Part shown: positions 1 to 6,308 of the stretch, in pieces
How positions within the stretch are numbered: the stretch's first letter is position 1
Layout of the letters: each line of letters begins with the position of its first letter
Assembly: GCA_948815685.1 (NCBI GenBank)
Contig: CAQJOC010000002.1
Coordinates: forward strand, 4,553-22,809
Source of the DNA: an uncultured Eubacteriales bacterium
GTDB lineage: Bacteria > Bacillota > Clostridia > Oscillospirales > Acutalibacteraceae
DNA length: 18,257 nt
Reading direction: 5' to 3'
The notes under the pieces: model-generated
The model's database searches: none
Seen by the model: the letters and a program-made list of their open reading frames with translations, nothing else
Told to the model about the DNA's origin: nothing
Translations under genes and position numbers: made by a program

Positions 1-30
1 GAAAAAATCAAGGTTTTTTTGTAAAAATTC

Positions 31-60
31 ACAATAAATAATATTTTTTAGATATTGTAA
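31..60. repeat. AT-rich ~30-bp repeat, copy 1
   Basis: The 17-mer acaataaataatatttt occurs here and again at 6245-6261. In both places it is followed by TAG or AG and then TTGTAAA after a few bases, so the similarity runs for about 30 bp. The segment is weakly palindromic (ACAATA...TATTGT). Function unknown. It lies outside any gene. Confidence 0.45.
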
Positions 61-116
61 AATAAAACCAAAAATGTAAAATCTAGAAAAACAGAAAAAT
101 TTTCCCTATATTCTTC

Positions 117-144
117 TAATATTTTTTTGTTATTAAAAATATTA
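117..144. other. Perfect AT-only inverted repeat
   Basis: TAATATTTTT at 117-126 and AAAAATATTA at 135-144 are perfect 10-bp complements around an 8-base loop. No T-tract follows directly on either strand, so this is not a clear terminator. It could be a cruciform or RNA structure, or simply a product of base composition. Confidence 0.4.
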
Positions 145-161
145 TTCTAAAAGCGGTTAAA

Positions 162-189
162 CAAAAAAGAGGGATTATAGCTCCCTCTT
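162..189 (-). terminator. Rho-independent terminator of the mnmG-rsmG operon
   Basis: AAGAGGGA (167-174) and TCCCTCTT (182-189) form a perfect 8-bp stem with a 7-base loop. Read on the minus strand, the stem is followed immediately by TTTTTT (168-163). It lies about 130 bp after the rsmG stop and overlaps the stop codon of the small ORF at 188-301. Confidence 0.85.
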
Positions 190-301
190 AGTGATTTTTT
201 ACTACCATTTTGGATAACTTGGCTTTGATTGCGTAGTTATTTACTTTATTTAATAACTTGTCTGGTTTTTTAAATTGTTTAATTAAATTTATTTTATTCA
301 T
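188..301 (-). CDS. Possible 37-aa basic peptide
   Basis: An ATG at 299-301 opens a 37-codon frame, beginning MNKINLIKQF, that ends in TAA exactly at the base of the operon terminator. The predicted peptide has ten lysines, no cysteine and no evident signal or membrane segment. It lies in the same transcription unit as rsmG. The start abuts the parS site and has no good ribosome binding site, only GTGAAAC. I do not recognise the family. A chance ORF in the 3' UTR is the main alternative; the snug fit between stop and terminator is the best argument for it being real. Confidence 0.3.
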   Translation of the reverse strand: MNKINLIKQFKKPDKLLNKVNNYAIKAKLSKMVVKNH

Positions 302-317
302 TGTTTCACGTGAAACA
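302..317. promoter_or_regulatory. parS: parS centromere site 1
   Basis: TGTTTCACGTGAAACA is a perfect 16-bp palindrome matching the established ParB/Spo0J binding consensus. It sits directly between the rsmG stop codon (318-320) and the ATG of the small downstream ORF. ParB encoded at 4044-4904 is expected to load here and spread as a CTP-dependent clamp. Confidence 0.95.
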
Positions 318-1034
318 TTATAAAGGTTTTTTTGTTATTTTTGCAGAGGCTCGAGGATATTTGGGGGAAGTTTTATCTGTTTTTTTTATTAAAATTAAAT
401 TTCTTGTACCATTTTGATTTGGGAGTTCAAATTTTTCAACAGTCTGTAATTTACCATTTAAAAGCTTAATCGAATTCCCTGCATTTATTAATTCTTGTTC
501 CACGTTTGGACCTTTTAAAGCTACAAAAATTCCGTTTATTTTAAGAAATGGTAAACAGTACTCTGTTAAAATATTCAAAGGTGCAACAGCTCTCGCCACA
601 ACATAATCAAATTTATCTTTATAATTTTCATCTTTTGCTAAAACTTCGGCTCTTTCATGAAAAACTGCATATTTTACGCCTATTTTATCCATTAAATTAT
701 TTAAAAAATTAACCCTCTTTTGAGAACTATCCAAGAGTGTCAGGTTAATTTCGGGATAAACAATTTTTAGAGGTACCCCGGGGAAACCCGCACCGCTTCC
801 TATATCTATAATACTACTATCTTTTTTTGGCTGAATTACCTTACATAAAATTAGACTATCTAAAAAATGCTTTATTGCAATATTTTTAGGCTCTGTTATA
901 GCAGTTAAATTCGTATGCTTATTGTACTCTAAAATATAATCAAGATAAATTTTAAAAACTTCAATTTGTTTATCACTAAGATATATGTTTAGTTCCAAAG
1001 CCCCGTTTTTTAGTGCGTCAGTAAATTCTGTCAT
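318..1034 (-). CDS. rsmG: 16S rRNA (guanine-527-N7)-methyltransferase RsmG (GidB)
   Basis: RsmG uses S-adenosylmethionine to methylate N7 of G527 in 16S rRNA (E. coli numbering). Loss of this mark gives low-level streptomycin resistance in several bacteria. The 238-aa length matches the family. The SAM-binding loop DIGSGAGFPG lies at residues 77-86 of a class I methyltransferase fold. Upstream family motifs NLTAI (about 42-46) and HFLDS (about 56-60) are present. The ATG is 6 bp after the mnmG stop and its ribosome binding site (GGGGGA) lies inside the end of mnmG, so the two genes are co-transcribed. The C-terminal tail is lysine-rich. parS site 1 follows the stop immediately. Confidence 0.95.
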   Translation of the reverse strand: MTEFTDALKNGALELNIYLSDKQIEVFKIYLDYILEYNKHTNLTAITEPKNIAIKHFLDSLILCKVIQPKKDSSIIDIGSGAGFPGVPLKIVYPEINLTLLDSSQKRVNFLNNLMDKIGVKYAVFHERAEVLAKDENYKDKFDYVVARAVAPLNILTEYCLPFLKINGIFVALKGPNVEQELINAGNSIKLLNGKLQTVEKFELPNQNGTRNLILIKKTDKTSPKYPRASAKITKKPL

Positions 1035-1040
1035 TAATAT

Positions 1041-2927
1041 TTATTCCCCCATTCTTCGCTTTTTTGCAATCCATACCATTAAAACAGATACATCTGCTGG
1101 ACTCACACCTGAAATTCTGGAAGCTTGTCCCAAACTTCTAGGTTTAATTTTTTCAAGTTTTTCTCTTGCTTCCAATCTAAGGCCGGTCAAACTTTTATAA
1201 TCAAAATCTTCAGGTATAATTTGACATTCCAATCTTCTCATTTCTTCGATTTGTCTTTTCTGTTTTTCTATGTATCCTTCATATTTTATCTCTATTTCAG
1301 CTTTTTCTAAAATTTCTTCCTCTATTTTACCCCTAGTTTTATCAAAAGGTTTTAAAATTCCATAATTAAGTTGAGGCCTTTTAAGTAAATCAGATAATTT
1401 AACTCCTGTTTCGATAGGCGATGTTTCACGTGAAACAATTTCATCATTTAATTCTTTACTTGGAGTAATTATGGTGTTTTTAGCCCTGTTTATTTCTTTT
1501 TCTTTTTTATCTTTTTTGTAAAGAAAATTTTCCCAAACATCATTGTTGACAAGCCCTAATTTTCTTCCTATGGGCATCAGTCTTTCATCGGCATTATCTT
1601 GTCTCAAAACTAAACGATATTCCGAACGTGAAGTCATCATCCTGTAAGGTTCATTCGTCCCTTTTGAAACCAAATCATCTATAAGTGTTCCTATGTAAGA
1701 GCTGGCACGGTCTAGAATAAAAGGTTCTTCACCTTTAGCTTTTTTAGCTGCATTTACTCCTGCTACAAAACCTTGAGCTGCTGCTTCTTCATAACCTGAA
1801 CTACCATTAAATTGTCCGGCACCAAATAATCCCGAATTGTTTTTAAATTCTAGTGTAACTTTAAGTTGAGTCGGATCTATGCAAGAGTACTCTATGGCAT
1901 ACGCAGGACGCATAATTTGGACATTTTCTAAACCTTTTATTGTTTTATAAAATTTAATCTGAACTTCCTCGGGAAGGGAAGATGACATACCTTGAAGATA
2001 CATTTCTTCTGTATTCATTCCACAAGGCTCGATAAAAAGTTGGTGTCTTTCTTTGTCCGGGAAACGAACCATTTTATCCTCTATACTTGGACAATATCTC
2101 GGGCCGATTCCATCAATTCGACCGCTATACATTGGAGACCTATGTATATTTTCCAAAATAACTCTTTTTGTATCTTCATTAGTCCATGCGATATAGCAAG
2201 AAGCTTTATTTTCCCAATTTTTATTTAAAATTTTACTGCTGTAAGAAAAAGGAATAATTTTTTTATCTCCGAGTTGTTCCTCTAATACAGAAAAATTTAT
2301 ACTTGATTTTAAAACTCTTGCAGGTGTCCCTGTTTTAAAATTTCTCATAGCTATACCCAAGTTTTTCAAAGAAACAGATAAAAAATCAGAAGAAAACATT
2401 CCATCTGGACCGCTAACATAAGAAACTTCTCCAATATGAATTTTACCATTAAGATATGTACCTGTTGAAATAACCACGCATTTTGCCAGATATATGGTTT
2501 TTAATCGAGTTTTTAAGCTCCACATATCTTTGTTTTTATTAATTTCAACAATTTCAGCTTGTTTTATTTCTAAATTTTCTTGAAGTTCTAGCTTATGTTT
2601 CATAATCCTACTATATTCACTTCTGTCAATCTGAACTCTTAAGGAATGAACAGCCGGTCCTTTTCCTATATTTAACATTCTGCTTTGCAAAAAGCATTCA
2701 TCTGCAGTTTTTCCAATTTCTCCGCCTAAGGCATCCACCTCTCTGACTAAATTTCCTTTTGCGGTCCCTCCGATAGAAGGATTACAAGGACAATTCCCTA
2801 TTGCGTCCAGATTCATTGTAATAATCGCAGTTTTACATCCCAAGCGTGCACTTGCTAAACCAGCTTCTATTCCGGCGTGTCCGGCTCCAATAACTAAAAC
2901 GTCATAACTTCCCGCAACAAAATCCAA
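1041..2927 (-). CDS. mnmG: tRNA uridine-5-carboxymethylaminomethyl modification enzyme MnmG (GidA)
   Basis: MnmG is the FAD-binding partner of MnmE and makes (carboxymethyl)aminomethyl-uridine at wobble position 34 of certain tRNAs. The 628-aa length is standard. The N-terminal Rossmann loop GAGHAG is at residues 14-19, followed by the family signature CNPSIGG (about 48-54) and the FAD/NADH motif GTYLNG. The start is a TTG (2925-2927) nine bases after GGAGG; no better ATG lies upstream. Residues 497-502 (IVSRET) are encoded by a perfect parS site, so this stretch may be held by DNA rather than protein function. mnmE, often the upstream neighbour, is absent; parA diverges instead. Confidence 0.96.
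   Translation of the reverse strand: MDFVAGSYDVLVIGAGHAGIEAGLASARLGCKTAIITMNLDAIGNCPCNPSIGGTAKGNLVREVDALGGEIGKTADECFLQSRMLNIGKGPAVHSLRVQIDRSEYSRIMKHKLELQENLEIKQAEIVEINKNKDMWSLKTRLKTIYLAKCVVISTGTYLNGKIHIGEVSYVSGPDGMFSSDFLSVSLKNLGIAMRNFKTGTPARVLKSSINFSVLEEQLGDKKIIPFSYSSKILNKNWENKASCYIAWTNEDTKRVILENIHRSPMYSGRIDGIGPRYCPSIEDKMVRFPDKERHQLFIEPCGMNTEEMYLQGMSSSLPEEVQIKFYKTIKGLENVQIMRPAYAIEYSCIDPTQLKVTLEFKNNSGLFGAGQFNGSSGYEEAAAQGFVAGVNAAKKAKGEEPFILDRASSYIGTLIDDLVSKGTNEPYRMMTSRSEYRLVLRQDNADERLMPIGRKLGLVNNDVWENFLYKKDKKEKEINRAKNTIITPSKELNDEIVSRETSPIETGVKLSDLLKRPQLNYGILKPFDKTRGKIEEEILEKAEIEIKYEGYIEKQKRQIEEMRRLECQIIPEDFDYKSLTGLRLEAREKLEKIKPRSLGQASRISGVSPADVSVLMVWIAKKRRMGE
1422..1437. promoter_or_regulatory. 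parS: parS centromere site 2, inside mnmG
   Basis: A second perfect TGTTTCACGTGAAACA palindrome, identical to site 1 and about 1.1 kb away, lies in the reading frame of mnmG and encodes IVSRET at residues 497-502. Together the two sites would form a ParB nucleation cluster next to parAB. Confidence 0.95.
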
Positions 2928-2973
2928 TATATAAAACCTCCTATTTTTAAAATTTTATTATTCTTTACAATAT

Positions 2974-2979
2974 ATTATA
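2974..2979 (-). promoter_or_regulatory. Candidate -10 element for mnmG-rsmG
   Basis: TATAAT on the minus strand lies about 47 bp upstream of the mnmG TTG start. No good -35 is visible at 17 bp spacing (TTTCCT at best), so only the -10 is proposed. The 284-bp mnmG-parA gap also holds an imperfect hairpin (CTTAAAAACT at about 3022 with AGTTTTTTGAG at about 3050) and a GAGATA/TATCTC inverted repeat (3058-3084). Confidence 0.4.
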
Positions 2980-3149
2980 ATAAAAAAAGAGCAAAAAAGG
3001 AAATTTAATTATGGTGAAATAACTTAAAAACTCACAATCACATATTTAAAGTTTTTTGAGATAGTTTTATCAAATTTTTATCTCTAAATTTATTTCAATA
3101 TAATTTATATTTGCGAATTATTTGGCTACAAGAAAATTTTAACTAATGC

Positions 3150-3178
3150 TTTATTTTTAATAAATAAGGTGGTATAAT
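3150..3178 (+). promoter_or_regulatory. Extended -10 promoter of parA-parB
   Basis: TGGTATAAT at 3170-3178 is a TGn-extended -10 element, 33 bp before the parA start. The -35 region (about 3150-3155, TTTATT) is weak, as is common for extended -10 promoters. Confidence 0.6.
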
Positions 3179-3211
3179 TTTATATAGAGGGAAAAGGAGA
3201 GGGGAAAATCC

Positions 3212-3976
3212 GTGGTAAAAGTGATAGCAATTTCCAATCAAAAAGGAGGGGTAGGTAAAACGACTACCGCTGTAAATCTTGCGGCGTCTATGGGGATAAA
3301 TGGTAAAAAGACATTGCTTATTGATATGGACCCTCAGGGAAACACGACTAGTGGCGTGGGATACAATAAGAAAAATATAAAATTATCTGTTTATGATTTG
3401 TTGATAAGGGATTGTAAAGCAGAAGAAGTCGTAATTAAAACTGATTTTAAAAATTTAGATTTAATCCCATCTAGTATGGATCTTGCAGCAGCAGAGCTTG
3501 AACTTATAGATTTCGAATCAAGGGAATCTAAATTAAAAAATAAAATTAATTCCATAAAAGAAAAATATTCTTATATCATTATAGATTGTCCGCCGTCACT
3601 TGGTCTTATCACAACTAATGCCGTTTGTTCAAGTGACACAATTTTAATACCGGTACAGTGTGAATATTATGCCCTTGAAGGATTATCACAGTTAATGAAC
3701 AGCACATTTAAAAGGATGAAAAAATTCAATAAAAGATTAGAACTCGAAGGAGTCCTAATGACTATGTATGACGGAAGATTAAAACTGACGGAACAAGCGG
3801 CAAGTGAAATTAAGAAATTTTTCCCAAATAAAGTGTTTAGTACGGTAATTCATAGATGTGTTAGGCTTTCTGAAGCTCCAAGTTTTGGAAAACCCATTTA
3901 TTATTATGATAAATCATGTAAAGGGACACAGGAATATATTGATTTATCAAAAGAAGTAATAAAAAACAGCAGATAA
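3212..3976 (+). CDS. parA: Chromosome-partitioning ATPase ParA (Soj)
   Basis: This is a 254-aa P-loop ATPase of the ParA/Soj family. It binds DNA non-specifically as an ATP dimer and, with ParB-parS, moves and separates replication origins. In Firmicutes Soj also regulates DnaA. The deviant Walker A motif KGGVGKTT is at residues 11-18. LIDMDPQGN (about 36-44) and the Walker B motif IIIDCPP (D125) follow. There is no N-terminal DNA-binding extension, so it is the chromosomal (short) type. The start is GTG at 3212, seven bases after AGGAGAGGGG, with no upstream alternative. All eight arginine codons counted are AGA or AGG. parB follows 67 bp downstream in the same transcription unit. Confidence 0.95.
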   Translation: MVKVIAISNQKGGVGKTTTAVNLAASMGINGKKTLLIDMDPQGNTTSGVGYNKKNIKLSVYDLLIRDCKAEEVVIKTDFKNLDLIPSSMDLAAAELELIDFESRESKLKNKINSIKEKYSYIIIDCPPSLGLITTNAVCSSDTILIPVQCEYYALEGLSQLMNSTFKRMKKFNKRLELEGVLMTMYDGRLKLTEQAASEIKKFFPNKVFSTVIHRCVRLSEAPSFGKPIYYYDKSCKGTQEYIDLSKEVIKNSR

Positions 3977-4043
3977 AAGAAGACAGTTAAAAACGGAATA
4001 AAAATTAAAAACAAGAAGTATAAATAAAGGAGGAAAATGAATT

Positions 4044-4904
4044 TTGGCAGTAAAACTTAGGGGTCTTGGAAAAGGTCTGGATGCAATATTTATGGAAAAT
4101 GATTTTGGTACGGACACAGAGAAAGAAATCTTAATGGTTAGAGTTTCAGATGTAGAACCTAATAAAAAACAACCTAGGGTTAATTTTGATGAAAATGCAC
4201 TTTCGGAACTTGCCGACTCTATAGCAACCAAGGGTGTTTTACAACCTTTACTTGTAAGACCGATTGAGGAAGGTCGTTACCAGATTATAGCAGGGGAGAG
4301 ACGCTGGAGGGCAAGTCGTATGGCAGGTCTTACAGAGGTTCCCGTAATAGTAAAAGATTTAGATGATTCCGAAGCGATGGAAATTGCATTGATAGAAAAT
4401 TTACAACGAGAAGATTTATCTCCTGTGGAGGAAGCTAAAGGATATCAATCTCTTATGGAACAATACGGACTCACACAAGAAGAAGTTTCGAAAGTGGTAG
4501 GTAAATCTCGTTCCGCTGTGGCTAACACGTTAAGACTTTTAAGTTTACCCAAAGAGGTTTTACCACTTTTAGAAAACGGAAGTATCTCAGCAGGACATGC
4601 CAGAGCAATGCTTGCACTTAAATCCGAGGAAGATATAAAATATTTATCGGAAAAAATTTTTAATGAGGGTTTATCAGTAAGACAGGTTGAACAGTATGTA
4701 CAAAATATACTTTCAAAGAAAAAAGAAAAAAGAAGAACTTCTACTAATCGTGAAACAATATATGATGAAATAGAGATTTCATTAAAAGAATATTTAGGCA
4801 GAAAAGTTAAAGTCAGAGAAAATAAAAACAATAGAGGAATACTTCAGATAGAATTTTTTAATGAAGATGACCTTATGAATTTAGTGCGAGCATTTGAAAG
4901 ATAA
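4044..4904 (+). CDS. parB: Chromosome-partitioning protein ParB (Spo0J)
   Basis: ParB is a CTP-dependent DNA clamp that loads at parS, slides and recruits SMC. It spans 286 aa. The N-terminus carries the usual GLGKGLDAIF segment (about 7-16), whose counterpart in other ParBs contacts ParA. The CTP-binding motifs GERRWRA (84-90) and IENLQRED (117-124) are intact. A central helix-turn-helix (about 134-160) for parS recognition and a basic C-terminal dimerisation region follow. The start is TTG at 4044, nine bases after GGAGG. An ATG a few bases upstream is in another frame and stops after seven codons. Its cognate parS sites are at 302 and 1422. Confidence 0.95.
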   Translation: MAVKLRGLGKGLDAIFMENDFGTDTEKEILMVRVSDVEPNKKQPRVNFDENALSELADSIATKGVLQPLLVRPIEEGRYQIIAGERRWRASRMAGLTEVPVIVKDLDDSEAMEIALIENLQREDLSPVEEAKGYQSLMEQYGLTQEEVSKVVGKSRSAVANTLRLLSLPKEVLPLLENGSISAGHARAMLALKSEEDIKYLSEKIFNEGLSVRQVEQYVQNILSKKKEKRRTSTNRETIYDEIEISLKEYLGRKVKVRENKNNRGILQIEFFNEDDLMNLVRAFER

Positions 4905-4920
4905 AATAATGAAATACAGA

Positions 4921-4968
4921 AATAAAACTAAACAGCAAAACTTGTTTAATTTTATTTTTATTTTTTAG
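4921..4968 (+). terminator. Terminator of parA-parB
   Basis: AATAAAACTAAACA (4921-4934) pairs with TGTTTAATTTTATT (4943-4956) with a single mismatch, and a T-rich tract runs to 4968. It begins 16 bp after the parB stop. Confidence 0.65.
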
Positions 4969-5272
4969 AAAAAAGTATTTCATATCTTTTCATAATAAAT
5001 TTTTTCGCATTTTTCAAATTAGTTTACTATATTTTATCAATACTATAAAATTTTTGTAATGATTTTCCCTACATTTACAAATTAGGAAAATTTAAGAAAA
5101 TTTTTCTTTTTCTATTTGTTTTAACCTTTTTAATGCAGACTGTAACTGAAAATAAAAAAACGTTAAATGTGAGACTTCGGTCTCATTTTTAATTCTTTCT
5201 AATGAGTTTTGGCATTCATTAGGGATTTCTTGAGATTCCTTATTCTGAAAAATTATTTAGTTTTCGTGTTAC
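4969..5272. other. AT-rich intergenic stretch with three consecutive hairpins
   Basis: There is no convincing gene here. After the parB terminator come about 200 bp of AT-rich DNA, then three inverted repeats in a row: TGAGAC-TTCG-GTCTCA (5170-5185), CTAATGA...TCATTAG (5199-5222) and an imperfect AGGGATTT/AGATTCCT stem (about 5221-5240). The first has a T-run and could end an unseen small RNA. Confidence 0.4.
5169..5190 (+). terminator. UUCG-capped hairpin with T-run
   Basis: TGAGAC (5170-5175) and GTCTCA (5180-5185) pair perfectly around a TTCG tetraloop, the most stable RNA tetraloop class, and TTTTT follows (5186-5190). It lies 200 bp past the parB terminator, so it is either a backup terminator or the end of a short unannotated transcript. 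Confidence 0.6.
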
Positions 5273-5301
5273 TTGACCATAATTTAATAGTTACATAAAA
5301 T
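5273..5301 (+). promoter_or_regulatory. Upstream promoter P1 of the secreted protein gene
   Basis: TTGACC (5273-5278), a 17-bp spacer and TAAAAT (5296-5301) fit a sigma-A-type promoter, 71 bp before the start codon. Confidence 0.45.
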
Positions 5302-5306
5302 CTATA

Positions 5307-5335
5307 TTGACATATCAATTTTTATATGTTAATAT
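5307..5335 (+). promoter_or_regulatory. Main promoter P2 of the secreted protein gene, with operator-like palindrome
   Basis: TTGACA (5307-5312), exactly 17 bp, and TAATAT (5330-5335) form a near-consensus sigma-A promoter 37 bp before the ATG. The inverted repeat ACATAT (5310-5315) / ATATGT (5324-5329) fills the spacer, where a bound repressor would block RNA polymerase. The operator role is inference. Confidence 0.7.
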
Positions 5336-5371
5336 TTCATTATTATAAATTAAAATAGAGGAGTATATAAA

Positions 5372-6172
5372 ATGAAATTTAGAAAATTATGTTTGATATC
5401 GGTAATGTTTTTTGTGTGTGGATTTTTCGGTTTTGTACACGCAGGACCGAATTATTTTAAAACTTTTAAAGAAATTGAAGACTTTTTGAGTCGCTCCGAA
5501 TTCGATTTAAATCATGCAGGTGAACTCTCTGAATTTGCAAAACAAAAAGGGCTTAATTTCGAAGAATGTTGTAATTTATATGTAGAAGATTTTCAAAAAA
5601 CTCGACGTGGTTCTTGTAGAAATATTGCTACGTGGGTTAAAAGTAAGCTCGACAAAGCAAATATTCCAAACATTCTTGTAGGTTGTAGCTCTGGATCTGG
5701 ATCCGTTGACCACGTTGCTAATGGTTATATTGGTGCTGATGGGTCTTTTAATATGTTTGATGGTGCAACATTTACAGAACACCGAAAAGATAAAAAGAAA
5801 CCTTTATACCGTGCTTCGTTTAAGAAATATGTAGAGACATACGGTCTATCGGATCTTTGTGTCTTCGATAAAGAATTCAGCAAACAAATTATTCCCAACA
5901 AATCTGATTGTATCGGCACGGATATGATTGCATACTGTTTGCGTGAAAAATCTCAAAAACAAATAGATTTTCTCTCTAAAGGAGTTCCTGAGAATTTTGC
6001 AAATCTCTCAAAATGGGCTATTTTACCAGGTATCGGTTCTGAAGAACAGCGAACAGAACTCAATCAATTAACTAGCAATTTACATTCTAATTATAACTCA
6101 AATCCTAGTGATACACAAAATGACTTGGTGCAATTAATTTTTAGCAAGGTTCGTTCATTTTCTGTAGTATAA
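5372..6172 (+). CDS. Secreted transglutaminase-like protein
   Basis: This 266-aa protein has a signal peptide: basic MKFRK, a hydrophobic core, and a likely signal peptidase I site after VHA (A24). I see a transglutaminase/cysteine-protease-type triad. GSCRNIA gives Cys82 at a helix start, DHVANGYI gives His114 and NMFDGAT gives Asp130. The order and spacing suit the transglutaminase-like fold, and the IP-x-x-x-V-G stretch between Cys and His also fits. Substrate is unknown: it could be a peptidase, a crosslinker or a peptidoglycan-associated enzyme. The C-terminal third is Asn/Ser-rich without recognised motifs. The start is firm (GAGGAG eight bases before ATG). It is monocistronic with its own promoters and terminator. 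Eight of ten arginine codons are CGN, against none of eight in parA, which hints at transfer. Nothing about it is typical of an origin region. Confidence 0.75.
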   Translation: MKFRKLCLISVMFFVCGFFGFVHAGPNYFKTFKEIEDFLSRSEFDLNHAGELSEFAKQKGLNFEECCNLYVEDFQKTRRGSCRNIATWVKSKLDKANIPNILVGCSSGSGSVDHVANGYIGADGSFNMFDGATFTEHRKDKKKPLYRASFKKYVETYGLSDLCVFDKEFSKQIIPNKSDCIGTDMIAYCLREKSQKQIDFLSKGVPENFANLSKWAILPGIGSEEQRTELNQLTSNLHSNYNSNPSDTQNDLVQLIFSKVRSFSVV

Positions 6173-6196
6173 AAACATTATAAATTTAAATAAGAT

Positions 6197-6236
6197 ACAC
6201 ACCTTACTGAGATATCTTTAAGTAAAGGTGTGTTTT
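6197..6236 (+). terminator. Terminator of the secreted protein gene
   Basis: ACACACCTTACT (6197-6208) pairs with AGTAAAGGTGTGT (6221-6233) with one bulge, followed by TTTT. It starts 24 bp after the stop. On the minus strand the hairpin may also end dnaN transcripts, though the T-run there is poor. Confidence 0.8.
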
Positions 6237-6244
6237 ATTATTTT

Positions 6245-6272
6245 ACAATAAATAATATTTTAGTTTTGTAAA
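6245..6272. repeat. AT-rich ~30-bp repeat, copy 2
   Basis: This repeats the 17-mer found at 31-47, here inside a TTTACAA...TTGTAAA inverted repeat. It lies between the terminator of the secreted protein gene and the dnaN stop. Confidence 0.45.
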
Positions 6273-6308
6273 TTTCTATTTTGGGAGTTGGCCTGCTACA
6301 AACAGCAC

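Noticed and set aside
4746..4758. Partial parS (CGTGAAACA) inside parB
   Set aside because: Only the right half matches; the left half has no palindromic counterpart, so it is not a supported ParB site.
5135..5194. 19-codon ORF running through the UUCG hairpin
   Set aside because: No ribosome binding site, and the sequence is better explained as a terminator stem.
5387..5419. Lipoprotein reading of the secreted protein signal peptide (Cys16)
   Set aside because: The residue before the cysteine is Val, not Gly/Ala/Ser, so the lipobox fails; a signal peptidase I site after VHA fits better.
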